Assembly (NCBI RefSeq): GCF_017526105.1
Contig: NZ_CP071839.1
Location: 6,231,001-6,295,000 of the forward strand
Direction of reading: 5' to 3'
Length of the DNA stretch: 64,000 bases
Origin: Streptomyces cyanogenus
GTDB lineage: Bacteria > Actinomycetota > Actinomycetes > Streptomycetales > Streptomycetaceae
Positions 8,327-18,413 of this stretch are shown here, piece by piece. Within the stretch, counting starts at the first letter, position 1. The number at the start of each line of letters is the position of its first letter. Below the pieces are notes generated by a model. That model was not told the origin of the DNA and searched no databases. It was given only the letters and a program-made list of their open reading frames with translations. The position numbers were made by a program, and so were the translations under genes.

Positions 8327-9598
8327 ATGACCGACAGTCCCGCCCGTCCGGCACCCCTTGCCGACCCGCACCTCGTCTACGACCCCGTCCCCGGGGACGG
8401 CCCCAAGGACGTGGTGATCCTCGGCTCCACCGGATCCATCGGCACCCAGGCCATCGACCTCGTGCTGCGCAACCCCGACCGCTTCCGGGTCACCGCCCTC
8501 TCCGCGAACGGCGGGCGGGTGGCCCTCCTCGCCGAGCAGGCGCACCGGCTGCGGGTGCGCACCGTCGCGGTCGCCCGCGAGGACGTCGTACCCGCGCTGC
8601 GCGAGGCGCTCGCCGCCGAGTACGGCAGCGGCGAACCGCTGCCCGAGATCCTCGCCGGACCCGACGCGGCCACCCAGGCCGCCGCCTCCGACTGCCACAC
8701 CGTGCTCAACGGCATCACCGGCTCCATCGGCCTCGCCCCGACCCTCGCCGCCCTGGAGGCGGGCCGCACGCTCGCGCTCGCCAACAAGGAATCGCTGATC
8801 GTCGGCGGCCCGCTGGTCACCGCCCTCGCGAAGCCGGGCCAGATCATCCCGGTCGACTCCGAGCACGCGGCCCTCTTCCAGGCGCTCGCCGCCGGCACCC
8901 GGGCCGACGTCCGCAAGCTCGTCGTCACCGCCTCCGGCGGCCCCTTCCGCGGCCGGACCAGGGACGAACTGGCCCACGTCACCGTCGCGGACGCCCTCGC
9001 CCACCCCACCTGGGCGATGGGCCCGGTGATCACGGTCAACTCCGCGACCCTGGTCAACAAGGGGCTGGAGGTCATCGAGGCACACCTGCTCTACGACATT
9101 CCCTTCGACCGCATTGAGGTGGTCGTGCACCCGCAGTCGTATGTCCACTCGATGGTCGAGTTCACCGACGGATCCACGATCGCCCAGGCGACGCCCCCGG
9201 ACATGCGCGGGCCCATCGCCATCGGTCTGGGCTGGCCCGAACGCGTTCCCGACGCGGCGCCCGCCTTCGACTGGAGCAAGGCCTCCACCTGGGAGTTCTT
9301 CCCGCTGGACGACGAGGCCTTTCCCTCGGTGAACCTCGCCCGGCACGTGGGGCGGCTCGCGGGCACGGCCCCGGCGGTGTTCAATGCCGCCAACGAGGAG
9401 TGCGTCGCGGCCTTCCTGAGCGGCGCGCTGCCCTTCAACGGCATCATGGAGACCGTCATCCGGGTGGTCGAGGAGCACGGCACCCCGGTCACGGGAACCT
9501 CACTCACCGTGTCGGACGTCCTCGAAGCGGAGACCTGGGCGCGGGCCCGGGCCCGTGAACTCACAGCCACGACGGCAACCGCGGAGGCGCGTGCATGA
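8327..9598 (+). CDS. dxr: 1-deoxy-D-xylulose 5-phosphate reductoisomerase
   Basis: Dxr (IspC) performs the committed step of the MEP isoprenoid pathway: NADPH-dependent rearrangement and reduction of DXP to methylerythritol phosphate, in the cytosol. The 423-residue product shows the NADPH-binding ILGSTGSIGTQAIDLV near the N-terminus, ALANKESLIVGG, the metal- and substrate-binding VDSEHAALFQ, and the SGGPFRGRT loop. The length is slightly above the E. coli enzyme because of an N-terminal extension. The ATG follows a GGGGGG SD. The stop overlaps the start of the downstream site-2 protease gene (ATGA), so the two are translationally coupled. ispG lies just downstream, so two MEP-pathway genes cluster here. 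Confidence 0.97.
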   Translation: MTDSPARPAPLADPHLVYDPVPGDGPKDVVILGSTGSIGTQAIDLVLRNPDRFRVTALSANGGRVALLAEQAHRLRVRTVAVAREDVVPALREALAAEYGSGEPLPEILAGPDAATQAAASDCHTVLNGITGSIGLAPTLAALEAGRTLALANKESLIVGGPLVTALAKPGQIIPVDSEHAALFQALAAGTRADVRKLVVTASGGPFRGRTRDELAHVTVADALAHPTWAMGPVITVNSATLVNKGLEVIEAHLLYDIPFDRIEVVVHPQSYVHSMVEFTDGSTIAQATPPDMRGPIAIGLGWPERVPDAAPAFDWSKASTWEFFPLDDEAFPSVNLARHVGRLAGTAPAVFNAANEECVAAFLSGALPFNGIMETVIRVVEEHGTPVTGTSLTVSDVLEAETWARARARELTATTATAEARA

Positions 9599-10899
9599 CG
9601 ACCTTGATGTTCATCCTCGGCATAGTGGTCTTCGCGGTGGGCCTGCTCGTCTCGATCGCGTGGCACGAGCTGGGGCACCTGTCCACGGCCAAGCTCTTCG
9701 GCATCCGCGTCCCGCAGTACATGGTCGGCTTCGGCCCGACCGTCTGGTCGCGGAAGAAGGGCGAGACCGAGTACGGCATCAAGGCGATCCCGCTCGGCGG
9801 CTACATCCGCATGATCGGGATGTTCCCGCCCGACGACTCCGGCCGCATCACCGCCCGCTCCACCTCACCGTGGCGCGGCATGATCGAGGACGCCCGCTCG
9901 GCGGCCTTCGAGGAACTCCGGCCGGGTGACGAGACGCGCATGTTCTACACGCGCAAGCCGTGGAAGCGGGTCATCGTCATGTTCGCGGGCCCCTTCATGA
10001 ACCTGGTGCTCGCGATCGGCCTGTTCCTCACCGTGCTGATGGGCTTCGGCATCCAGCAGCAGACCACCACCGTCGCCTCCGTCTCGCCCTGCGTCATCGC
10101 GCAGAGCGAGCACCGCGACAGCTGCAAGAAGTCCGACCCGGCCTCCCCGGCCGAGGCCGCCGGCATGAAGAAGCGCGACAAGATCGTCGCCTTCGACGGC
10201 AAGCCGACCAGGGACTGGAACACCCTGTCGGACCTCATCCGGGTCAGCGCGGGCAAGACCGTGCCGATCGTCGTCGAGCGGGACGGCAAGCAGCTCACCC
10301 TGCACGCGAAGATCGCCACCAACATGGTCGCCAAGAAGGACTCCGGCGGCGGTTACGTCGAGGGCCGGTACGTGAAGGCCGGCTTCCTCGGCTTCAGCGC
10401 CGCGACCGGTGTCGTCAAGCAGGACTTCGGCGAGTCCGTGACCTGGATGACCGACCGGGTCGGTGACGCCGTCGACTCCCTCGTCGCCCTGCCCGGCAAG
10501 ATCCCGGCCCTGTGGGACGCCGCCTTCGGCGACGGCCCGCGCGAACCGGACTCCCCGATGGGCATCGTCGGCGCGGCCCGGGTCACCGGCGAGATCGCCA
10601 CCCTGGACATCCCCGCCTCGCAGCAGCTGGCGATGTTCGTCTTCGTCCTGGCCGGCTTCAACCTCTCCCTGTTCCTGTTCAACATGCTCCCGCTGCTCCC
10701 GCTCGACGGCGGGCACATCGCGGGTGCCCTCTGGGAGTCGCTGCGGCGGAACGTGGCCCGGGTGCTGCGCCGGCCCGACCCCGGTCCGTTCGACGTCGCC
10801 AAGCTGATGCCGGTGGCGTACGTGGTGGCCGGGATCTTCGTCTGCTTCACCGTCCTGGTGCTGATCGCCGACGTGGTCAACCCGGTGAAAATCTCCTAG
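9595..10899 (+). CDS. M50-family site-2 membrane zinc metalloprotease (RseP/RasP-like)
   Basis: A 434-residue polytopic membrane protease. The zinc-binding HELGH (SIAWHELGHLSTAKLF) is in the first membrane helix. A PDZ-like domain (about residues 170-250) carries GKPTRDWNTLSDLI, and the second catalytic motif NMLPLLPLDGGHIAGALWE lies near the C-terminus, followed by a final membrane segment. These are the hallmarks of site-2 proteases that cleave anti-sigma factors and signal-peptide remnants inside the membrane. The ATG overlaps the dxr stop by 4 nt. A strong hairpin terminator follows at 10915. The dxr-site-2-protease pairing is common in bacteria. Confidence 0.95.
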   Translation: MTTLMFILGIVVFAVGLLVSIAWHELGHLSTAKLFGIRVPQYMVGFGPTVWSRKKGETEYGIKAIPLGGYIRMIGMFPPDDSGRITARSTSPWRGMIEDARSAAFEELRPGDETRMFYTRKPWKRVIVMFAGPFMNLVLAIGLFLTVLMGFGIQQQTTTVASVSPCVIAQSEHRDSCKKSDPASPAEAAGMKKRDKIVAFDGKPTRDWNTLSDLIRVSAGKTVPIVVERDGKQLTLHAKIATNMVAKKDSGGGYVEGRYVKAGFLGFSAATGVVKQDFGESVTWMTDRVGDAVDSLVALPGKIPALWDAAFGDGPREPDSPMGIVGAARVTGEIATLDIPASQQLAMFVFVLAGFNLSLFLFNMLPLLPLDGGHIAGALWESLRRNVARVLRRPDPGPFDVAKLMPVAYVVAGIFVCFTVLVLIADVVNPVKIS

Positions 10900-10914
10900 C
10901 CACCCGTCGTTCAC

Positions 10915-10946
10915 GGCGGCCCGGAACCCGGTGGTTCCGGGCCGCC
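10915..10946 (+). terminator. Hairpin terminator after the site-2 protease gene
   Basis: A perfect 14-bp stem, GGCGGCCCGGAACC (10915-10928) with GGTTCCGGGCCGCC (10933-10946), around a 4-nt loop. It starts 16 nt after the stop codon. No U-tract follows, as is usual in Streptomyces. Confidence 0.88.
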
Positions 10947-11068
10947 TCCCATCGGGTGCCTTCCCGGGTGGGATGTGCTGACGCCCGGGCCCGTGCCGTA
11001 ATCTCGAAGCCTGGAGCCCGCCGTTCACGGGACCGGACCTTGATCCACGACTTGGGGTTGCACAGCAG

Positions 11069-12226
<1,158 letters not shown>

Positions 12227-12393
12227 CCCCTCCCGGCCGGGCGCCGGACTCCGGGCCGGATGCGCGCGCCGCGGACCCGGCCCCGAGGCGGGGATCCGGA
12301 GTGGTCCCTCGCCGCCGAACCGGGGGCGGCGCGGTGGAAACCCGGCAGGTACAGTGCGTGGATCAGGCAATGTACGACCGTGAGGCCCCGCAC

Positions 12394-13242
12394 GTGCTGA
12401 CCCAGACCACCTCCCGGGTCCTGGAACCGAGTGACCTGGACGCCGCGCTCGCCGTCCTCGACCGCGAGCCGGTCGCCAACGCCTTCGTGACCTCCCGGGT
12501 CCAGGTGGCGGGCCTCGACCCCTGGCGACTCGGCGGCGAGATGTGGGGCTGGTACGAGGACGGCATGCTCACGTCCCTGTGCTACGCGGGCGCCAACCTC
12601 GTCCCCATCTGCGCCACCCCGCGGGCGGTCCGCGCCTTCGCCGACCGCGCCCGGCGGGCCGGCCGCCGCTGCTCCTCCATCGTGGGCCCCGCCGAACCCA
12701 CCGCCCAGCTGTGGCGGCTGCTGGAACCCCACTGGGGCCCGGCCCGCGAGGTCCGCGCCCAGCAGCCGCTGATGGTCACCGACCGGATGCCGGCCGCCGT
12801 CGCCCCGGACCCGTACGTCCGCCGCGTCCGCAAGGACGAGATGGAGACGATCATGCCGGCCTGCGTCGCGATGTTCACGGAGGAGGTCGGTGTATCGCCG
12901 CTCGCGGGGGACGGCGGACTGCTGTACCAGGCCCGGGTCGCCGAACTCGTCGGCTCCGGCCGCTCCTTCGCCCGCGTCGACGACCGGGGCCGGGTCGTGT
13001 TCAAGGCGGAGATCGGCGCCGCGACCCCGCAGGCCTGCCAGATCCAGGGCGTCTGGGTGGCCCCCGAGTACCGGGGGAAGGGGCTCGCGGCCCCCGGCAT
13101 GGCGGCGGTGCTGCGCTACGCCCTGGCGGACTTCGCCCCCGTGGTCAGCCTCTACGTGAACGACTTCAACACGGCGGCGCGCAGGACGTACCGCAAGGTG
13201 GGCTTCCAGGAGGTGGGAGCCTTCATGAGCATTCTGTTCTGA
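12394..13242 (+). CDS. GNAT-family N-acetyltransferase
   Basis: About 282 residues. The C-terminal half is a GNAT fold with the acetyl-CoA-binding QIQGVWVAPEYRGKGLAAPG (motif A) and YVNDFNTAARRTYRKVGFQ (motif B). The N-terminal half (LEPSDLDAALAVLDREPVAN...) is a second, degenerate GNAT-like domain with a DUF4081-type feel. The GTG at 12394 is favoured because GTGAGG lies 8 nt upstream and the conserved part begins VLTQTTSRVLEP; in-frame ATG 12370 and GTG 12358 lack SDs. Substrate unknown. It lies between ispG and a second GNAT gene. Confidence 0.87.
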   Translation: MLTQTTSRVLEPSDLDAALAVLDREPVANAFVTSRVQVAGLDPWRLGGEMWGWYEDGMLTSLCYAGANLVPICATPRAVRAFADRARRAGRRCSSIVGPAEPTAQLWRLLEPHWGPAREVRAQQPLMVTDRMPAAVAPDPYVRRVRKDEMETIMPACVAMFTEEVGVSPLAGDGGLLYQARVAELVGSGRSFARVDDRGRVVFKAEIGAATPQACQIQGVWVAPEYRGKGLAAPGMAAVLRYALADFAPVVSLYVNDFNTAARRTYRKVGFQEVGAFMSILF

Positions 13243-13262
13243 CCGCCCTGTACGCTCCCGGC

Positions 13263-13793
13263 ATGGACCTCGTGATCGGCCCCCTGGACCTCGCTGCCCA
13301 CGTGGACGAGGCCCTGGCCGTCCAGGCCGTCGCCTTCGGGCTCGGGCCGGAGGAAGTCGCCGTACGCCGTCAGATCGTCCAGCGGCACATGCAGTACGAC
13401 GGCGCGCGGGCCTTGGGCGCCACCAGCCGCGGACGGCTGATCGGATTCGTCTACGGCATGCCCAACAGCCGCACCCACTGGTGGTCCACCGTCGTCGAGC
13501 CCTACCTCCGTGCCAACGGCAACGACTTCTGGCTGGACGACTCCTTCGTCATCACCGAACTGCACGTCCACCCCGACCACCAGAACCGCGGCATCGGCCG
13601 GCGGCTGATCACCACCATCACCGACACCGCCGCCGAACCCCGCTCGATCCTCTCCGCGATCGACACCGACAGCCCCGCCCGCGGCCTCTACCACTCCCTC
13701 GGTTACGTCGACCTCGCCCGCCAGGTGCATTTCCCGAGCGCACCGAGGCCCTACGCCGTGATGGGCGCCCCGCTGCCGCTGCGCAGACGCTGA
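13263..13793 (+). CDS. GNAT-family N-acetyltransferase
   Basis: A single-domain 176-residue acetyltransferase. The signature is FVITELHVHPDHQNRGIGRRL (beta4 and the CoA pyrophosphate loop, R/QxxGxG/A), followed by SARGLYHSLGYVDLA-like helix 5 features (ARGLYHSLGYVDLAR). It starts 20 nt after the preceding acetyltransferase gene, so they are probably co-transcribed. No SD is obvious before ATG 13263, which suggests coupled reinitiation or a leaderless transcript. The acceptor substrate cannot be inferred. Confidence 0.87.
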   Translation: MDLVIGPLDLAAHVDEALAVQAVAFGLGPEEVAVRRQIVQRHMQYDGARALGATSRGRLIGFVYGMPNSRTHWWSTVVEPYLRANGNDFWLDDSFVITELHVHPDHQNRGIGRRLITTITDTAAEPRSILSAIDTDSPARGLYHSLGYVDLARQVHFPSAPRPYAVMGAPLPLRRR

Positions 13794-13866
13794 CCGATTT
13801 CCACCGGCACGGGCGGCCCGGCTAACCTCCATGCCATCACCTTCACCCGGCAGGAATACGAGAACC

Positions 13867-15570
13867 ATGGCGAACGCACCGGTCCAGCGCATGTCCCAGT
13901 TGATGGCGAAGACGCTGCGTGACGATCCGGCGGATGCCGAGGTCCTCAGCCACAAGCTGCTCGTCCGCGCCGGCTACGTCCGCCGCACGGCCGCCGGCAT
14001 CTGGAGCTGGCTGCCCCTCGGCAAGAAGGTGCTCGCCAACGTCGAGCGCATCGTCCGCGAGGAGATGGACGCCATCGGCGCCCAGGAGGTCTCGCTGCCC
14101 GCCCTGCTGCCGCGCGAGCCCTACGAGGCCACCGGCCGCTGGGACGAGTACGGCCAGGAGCTGTTCCGGCTCAAGGACCGCAAGGGCGGCGACTACCTCC
14201 TCGGCCCCACCCACGAGGAGATCTTCACCCTCCTGGTCAAGGACCAGTGCACGTCCTACAAGGACCTGCCGGTGATCCTGTACCAGATCCAGACGAAGTT
14301 CCGCGACGAGGCCCGCCCCCGCGCCGGCATCCTGCGCGGCCGCGAGTTCCTGATGAAGGACTCGTACTCCTTCGACCTGGAGGACGAGGGCCTCGCGACG
14401 TCGTACGCCCTGCACCGCCAGGCCTACCAGCGCGTCTTCGAGCGCCTCGGCCTGGACTACCGCATCTGCGCGGCCACCGCCGGCGCCATGGGCGGCTCCA
14501 GGTCCGAGGAGTTCCTCGCCCCGGCCGAGGCGGGCGAGGACACCTTCGCGGACTGCCCGAACTGCGACTTCGCCGCCAACACGGAGGCGATCACGTACGA
14601 GCTGAAGCCCGTCGACGGCTCGGCCGTGCCCGCGCTGGAGGAGATCCCCACCCCCGACACCCCCACCATCGAGACGCTGGCCGCCTCGCTCGGCGTCCCG
14701 GCCTCCGCCACGCTGAAGAACCTGCTGGTCAAGGTGGACGGCGAGATCGTCGCCGTGGGCGTGCCCGGCGACCGTGAGGTGGACATGGGCAAGGTCGAGG
14801 CGCACTTCGCCCCGGCCGCCGTCGAGATGGTCACCGAGGCCGACTTCGCCGAGCGCACCGACCTGGTCCGCGGCTACGTCGGACCGCAGGGCCTGGGCGA
14901 GAAGGTCACGTACATCGCCGACCCGCGCGTGGCCCCCGGCACCTCCTGGATCACCGGTGCCAACAAGGAGCACACGCACGCGAAGAACGTCGTCGCCGGC
15001 CGGGACTTCGAGGTCGACGCGTACGTGGACGTCGTGGTCGTGCAGGACGGCGACCCCTGCCCCGCGTGCGGCACCGGCCTGAGGCTGGACCGCGCCATCG
15101 AGATCGGTCACATCTTCCAGCTCGGCCGCAAGTACACCGACGCCCTCAAGCTGGACGTCCTCGGCCAGAACGGCAAGCCGGTCCGCGTCACCATGGGCTC
15201 CTACGGCATCGGCGTCTCCCGTGCCGTCGCCGCGCTCGCCGAGCAGACCGCCGACGAGCACGGCCTGGTCTGGCCCGCCGAGGTCGCCCCGGCCGACGTG
15301 CACGTCGTCGCGGCCGGCAAGGCGCTCCAGACCGAGCTGGCCCTGGACGTCGCCGGGAAGCTCGCCGCCGCGGGCGTCCGTGTCCTGGTGGACGACCGGG
15401 CCGGGGTCTCCCCGGGCGTGAAGTTCACCGACGCCGAGCTGATCGGCGTGCCGCAGATCCTGGTGGCCGGCCGCCGCTCCGCCGAGGGCGTCCTGGAGCT
15501 GAAGGACCGCAGGACCGGCGAGCGCGAGGAGCTGACGGTCGAGGACGCGATCGCCCGGCTCACCGCCTGA
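13867..15570 (+). CDS. proS: Prolyl-tRNA synthetase (bacterial type, with editing domain)
   Basis: A 567-residue class II aminoacyl-tRNA synthetase that charges tRNA-Pro. Seen in order: class II motif 1 region (GYVRRTAAGIWSWLPLGKKV), motif 2 (FRDEARPRAGILRGREFLMKD), an INS/YbaK editing insertion (about residues 230-390, with ATLKNLLVKVDGE and GVPGDREVDMGKV) that clears Ala-tRNA-Pro, motif 3 (MGSYGIGVSRAVAA), and the anticodon-binding domain (VHVVAAGKAL...GVRVLVDDR). A zinc-finger-like CPxC pair (CPNCDF) and CPACGTG also appear in the middle. The start is ATG 13867 (MANAPVQRMSQLM). An upstream in-frame ATG at 13831 is ignored because homologues start here. Confidence 0.97.
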   Translation: MANAPVQRMSQLMAKTLRDDPADAEVLSHKLLVRAGYVRRTAAGIWSWLPLGKKVLANVERIVREEMDAIGAQEVSLPALLPREPYEATGRWDEYGQELFRLKDRKGGDYLLGPTHEEIFTLLVKDQCTSYKDLPVILYQIQTKFRDEARPRAGILRGREFLMKDSYSFDLEDEGLATSYALHRQAYQRVFERLGLDYRICAATAGAMGGSRSEEFLAPAEAGEDTFADCPNCDFAANTEAITYELKPVDGSAVPALEEIPTPDTPTIETLAASLGVPASATLKNLLVKVDGEIVAVGVPGDREVDMGKVEAHFAPAAVEMVTEADFAERTDLVRGYVGPQGLGEKVTYIADPRVAPGTSWITGANKEHTHAKNVVAGRDFEVDAYVDVVVVQDGDPCPACGTGLRLDRAIEIGHIFQLGRKYTDALKLDVLGQNGKPVRVTMGSYGIGVSRAVAALAEQTADEHGLVWPAEVAPADVHVVAAGKALQTELALDVAGKLAAAGVRVLVDDRAGVSPGVKFTDAELIGVPQILVAGRRSAEGVLELKDRRTGEREELTVEDAIARLTA

Positions 15571-15636
15571 CACCGGGTGGGCCGCGGGGCGGCGGTCACG
15601 TCCCGGCGTGCCGCCGCTCAGCCGCGGGCGGGGCGG

Positions 15637-16365
15637 TCATCCCCGGCCGTCCTGCCAGTCCTTGCGGGAGACCGTCCAGTACTCCCGGCGGTCGAAGCCG
15701 ACCGAGAAGACGGTTCGGTGGCGGGCGCGGACCCCGGTGACCGTCGCACCGGCGGGCTCCGTCAGGCACCGCACGTCCGGGCCGCGCGGGGGACACGCCA
15801 GGGGTTCCCCGACGCGCCACCCGGGGTCCCACGGGTCGTCCCACTCGACGGTGAACGACGGATCGTTGAGCTGCGGCCTGGACAGGCGCAGTCCGTCGGC
15901 CTGCCGGCCCTTGTCCCGCTGGTACTCCAGCGCGTACGGCAGCCCGCCGACCCCGCCGGCGTCCGGGTCCCCGCCCGTCAGACCACCCCAGTCGCCCAGG
16001 TGCGCCCGGTCGATCTCCTTCAGGGTCGGCGTGATCCCGCGGGGCGCCCCGTAGTAGGCGGTGGCATACATGTAGCAGTGCACCACCACGGGGTCCTCCG
16101 TCTCGTCGAAGAGGTCCGGCAACCTGGGCCCGTCGCAGGTGTCGATCAGGCGCAGGAACCCGGGCTCCAGCGAGGTCCGTGCCGCGAACGCCGCCACCTT
16201 CTTCCGGATGGCGCGTTCCGCCCCCGCCCGCTGCCGGTCCGCCGCCGCCGACGTCGCCATCCGGTGGCGTTCGTCGTCGTCCGGCGCCGAGGCGGAGCAG
16301 CCCGACGCCAGTAACACGGTCAGCGCCAGCACCGCAGGCAGCGCTCTGCGCCCTGATCTGTCCAC
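15637..16365 (-). CDS. Predicted lipoprotein of unknown function
   Basis: A 242-residue protein with a signal peptide ending in a lipobox, LASGC, so Cys23 should be lipidated and the protein anchored outside the membrane. The mature part has three further Cys (DTCDGPRL, VVHCYMYATAYYG, LACPPRG) and a tryptophan-rich C-terminal beta-looking region (TVEWDDPWDPGWRVG). No family is recognised. The start is GTG at 16365; no clear SD. A perfect 18-bp palindrome lies upstream at 16411-16428. It is probably the last gene of the minus-strand cluster 18.4 to 15.6 kb. Confidence 0.75.
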   Translation of the reverse strand: MDRSGRRALPAVLALTVLLASGCSASAPDDDERHRMATSAAADRQRAGAERAIRKKVAAFAARTSLEPGFLRLIDTCDGPRLPDLFDETEDPVVVHCYMYATAYYGAPRGITPTLKEIDRAHLGDWGGLTGGDPDAGGVGGLPYALEYQRDKGRQADGLRLSRPQLNDPSFTVEWDDPWDPGWRVGEPLACPPRGPDVRCLTEPAGATVTGVRARHRTVFSVGFDRREYWTVSRKDWQDGRG

Positions 16366-16410
16366 CGGTCGAGTCTGTCCGGCCGCGCTCCCCGCCCGGC
16401 ACGGGCGCCC

Positions 16411-16428
16411 TACTCAGCCGGCTGAGTA
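16411..16428. promoter_or_regulatory. Perfect 18-bp palindrome, candidate operator
   Basis: TACTCAGCCGGCTGAGTA is perfectly self-complementary and lies 46-63 nt upstream of the minus-strand lipoprotein start, between it and the kinase-like gene. A further TACTCA half-site follows at 16433-16438. The position suits a dimeric repressor or activator site; the regulator is unknown. Confidence 0.6.
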
Positions 16429-16441
16429 CGCCTACTCATGC

Positions 16442-17341
16442 CTACAGCCAGGCCGCGAACTCCAGCAGCAGCTCCGCGTCCTTCTCCCGGCCGACCCGCC
16501 GGGCCCGTACCCCGGACTCCACCGCCCGGAACAGCGTCCAGCCGCGCAGCCGCTCCTGGTCCACCTCAAGGGACTCCGCGAGCCGCTTGATCCGGCGGCG
16601 GGTGATGGCCGGCCCGGACGGCGCCGCGATCAGGTCCTCCACCCGGTCCCGCACCAGCCGGGCCAGGTCGAAGGCGCTCTCGCCGACCACCGGGTCCGGA
16701 CCGACCGCCAGCCAGGGCATCCGCTCCCCGGCGAGCACCTTGCTCTGCCGGAACGTGCCGTGCAGCAGCAACTGCTGCGGCGGCGCGGCCAGCAGCTCCT
16801 CTCGGGCGGCCAGCGCCGCCTCCACCAGGGGCGCCGCCTCCGGGTCGGTGCCGGCGCTCGCCCGCATCGCCGCCGCCTGCCGTCCGGTGCGCTCGGCGAC
16901 GGTCTCGAAGACATGCCCGGCCGGCGGCTGCACCCACAGCCGGCGCAGCGTCCCCGCCGCCTCCAGCAGGGCCTTGGCCTCCGGCAGCGACCGGACCGAC
17001 ACGTCCGGGTGCAGCCGCTCCAGCAGCAGCGCCCCGTCCTCCGCCCCGGTCTCCAGCAGCTGTACGGCGCCCAGGCCGCCCCAGTACGCCAGCGCCGCCC
17101 GCTCGCTCTCCGGGCGGGCCCGCGGCGGCGCCAGCTTCAGTACGGCCGGGGTGCCGTCCGCCCGCCGCACCAGCACCACCAGGCTGCTGCGCCCGCCGGG
17201 CACCTGCACCCGCTCGACGGTCAACTCGCGCCGGGCGACGGCCCGCTCGGCCGCCGCGGGCAGCCGCGCCAGCCAGTCGTCCCCGGCCGGTGCCGTCTCA
17301 CCGAGCGCCCGCACCAGGCGCTGCGGTGCTTCGAAAGCCAT
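16442..17341 (-). CDS. Aminoglycoside/hydroxyurea phosphotransferase-fold protein, probably inactive
   Basis: A 299-residue protein with the fold of streptomycin 6-kinase-type (PF04655-like) phosphotransferases, about the usual family length. It retains the Lys of the N-lobe (AVLKLAPPRARPES, K69), the ERLHPDVSVRSLP block and the late VVGESAFDLARLVRDRV segment. However, the catalytic loop reads LLLHGTFRQSKVLAGE, with Thr196 where active members have Asp (HGD), and the metal-binding loop reads LAVGPDP, with Gly214 where the family has Asp (LAIDP). Both catalytic Asp are therefore missing, which argues against phosphotransfer. It starts at ATG 17341. It may bind a nucleotide or small molecule. 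Confidence 0.8.
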   Translation of the reverse strand: MAFEAPQRLVRALGETAPAGDDWLARLPAAAERAVARRELTVERVQVPGGRSSLVVLVRRADGTPAVLKLAPPRARPESERAALAYWGGLGAVQLLETGAEDGALLLERLHPDVSVRSLPEAKALLEAAGTLRRLWVQPPAGHVFETVAERTGRQAAAMRASAGTDPEAAPLVEAALAAREELLAAPPQQLLLHGTFRQSKVLAGERMPWLAVGPDPVVGESAFDLARLVRDRVEDLIAAPSGPAITRRRIKRLAESLEVDQERLRGWTLFRAVESGVRARRVGREKDAELLLEFAAWL

Positions 17342-17430
17342 GCGCGAGTCGTTCCCTTCCTGTCGCGTGCTGTCGGGCCCCGCTCCGGGGCCGTCCCACG
17401 GTCCTGCCGTACGGCCCGGCCCGCCGGTGG

Positions 17431-17922
17431 CTAACGCGTCGCCGACGCGGAGGGCGCGGAGGGCGCGGGGGTCGTGCCGGCCGCGCCCGTCCGTCCGCCG
17501 GCCCGCTCGGCGAGCCCAGGGAAGGCTACGCTCTCCCCGCTCCAGCGCACCGCCCGCACCGCGGCCTCCCGCAGCGCCCCGGCCGCGTCGGCCCGCCGTG
17601 CGCCGGTGGCCGCCCGCACCAGGTCCGAGTACACCCCGGCCAGCCGCTCCTCCAGCCGCGCGGCCAGCCGTACCGCCGCCGCCCCGTCCTGGACCGGGAA
17701 CGGCAGCGCGTACCCGGCGTTCGCGGCGACCGGAGTGCCGCCCAGGTCACGCACGGCGCGCACCAGCGCGTCCCGGCGCGCCCGGTGCGCGTCGTACGCC
17801 GCCCGGGCCTCGCCGCGCCGCCGCTCGCCGATCCGTCCGCCGACGACGCCGTACCCGTACACCGCCGCGTGCTCCGCCGCCAGCGCCGCCTGCAGCGCGG
17901 TCAGCTCGGTCCCGTCGCTCAC
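17431..17922 (-). CDS. Ferritin-like DUF4439 protein
   Basis: A 163-residue four-helix ferritin-like protein. Features: ELTALQAALAAEHAAVYGYGVVGGRIG (first helix with Glu and His positions typical of the family), ARAAYDAHRARRDALVRAV (second helix with further Asp and His), a PFPV turn, then AAARLEERL helices and an Ala/Pro-rich tail. DUF4439 proteins are actinobacterial ferritin-like proteins of unknown role. GTG start at 17922 has GGAGG upstream. Its start overlaps by 4 nt the stop of the preceding lipoprotein-like gene (GTGA), so the two are translationally coupled and likely act together. Confidence 0.85.
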   Translation of the reverse strand: MSDGTELTALQAALAAEHAAVYGYGVVGGRIGERRRGEARAAYDAHRARRDALVRAVRDLGGTPVAANAGYALPFPVQDGAAAVRLAARLEERLAGVYSDLVRAATGARRADAAGALREAAVRAVRWSGESVAFPGLAERAGGRTGAAGTTPAPSAPSASATR

Positions 17923-18413
17923 CTGGCTCCCTCCGTCAGCAGGTACGCGTGCGCGGCCCCGGCGGCCGCGGCCGACGCCAGCAGCCGCGCCAGCTCGCCC
18001 GGCACCTTCAACAGCTCCTCGGCCCGCCGGTCGGCCAGGGACCGCTCGGCGGCGGCCAGCCCCGCGACGGCGTCCTTCTCGCCGGCCGGCACGGCCACGG
18101 CGGATGCCGACGCCGACGCCGTGGCCGTCGCGCCCTCCTCGAAGGCCGCCGCGTGCGCCGCGACCTGCGCCCGCAGCGGGCGCAGCCGCTCCGCCAGCCC
18201 GGGGTGCGCGGCGAGCACCGCGTCGTAGTGCCCCAGCAGCGCCCGGCTGTCCCGGGCCGCACGCGCGCGTGCCCGCGCGGCGGCCGACGGGCCCGCGCCG
18301 CCGGAGTCCGGCTCGGCCGTGCAGCCCACGAGGAGGGCGGCCCCGGCGGCCGAGGTGAGCAGGGATCTTCTGCGCGGCCCCGAGGGGATGCGCGACGACG
18401 GGGGGTACGGCAC
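17919..18413 (-). CDS. Predicted lipoprotein, Tat-like signal (partner of DUF4439 protein)
   Basis: A 164-residue protein starting at GTG 18413 (MPYPPSSRIPSG), chosen because GAGG precedes it by about 9 nt; longer GTG starts exist upstream. The N-terminus has GPRRRSLLTSAAGAALLVGC: twin arginines before a hydrophobic segment and a lipobox-like LVGC, suggesting Tat export and lipidation. The mature part is Ala-rich and helical (ARARAARDSRALLGHYDAVL...), with a short ASASAS-like linker. No family is recognised. The last codons overlap the DUF4439 gene by 4 nt. Confidence 0.75.
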   Translation of the reverse strand: MPYPPSSRIPSGPRRRSLLTSAAGAALLVGCTAEPDSGGAGPSAAARARARAARDSRALLGHYDAVLAAHPGLAERLRPLRAQVAAHAAAFEEGATATASASASAVAVPAGEKDAVAGLAAAERSLADRRAEELLKVPGELARLLASAAAAGAAHAYLLTEGAR

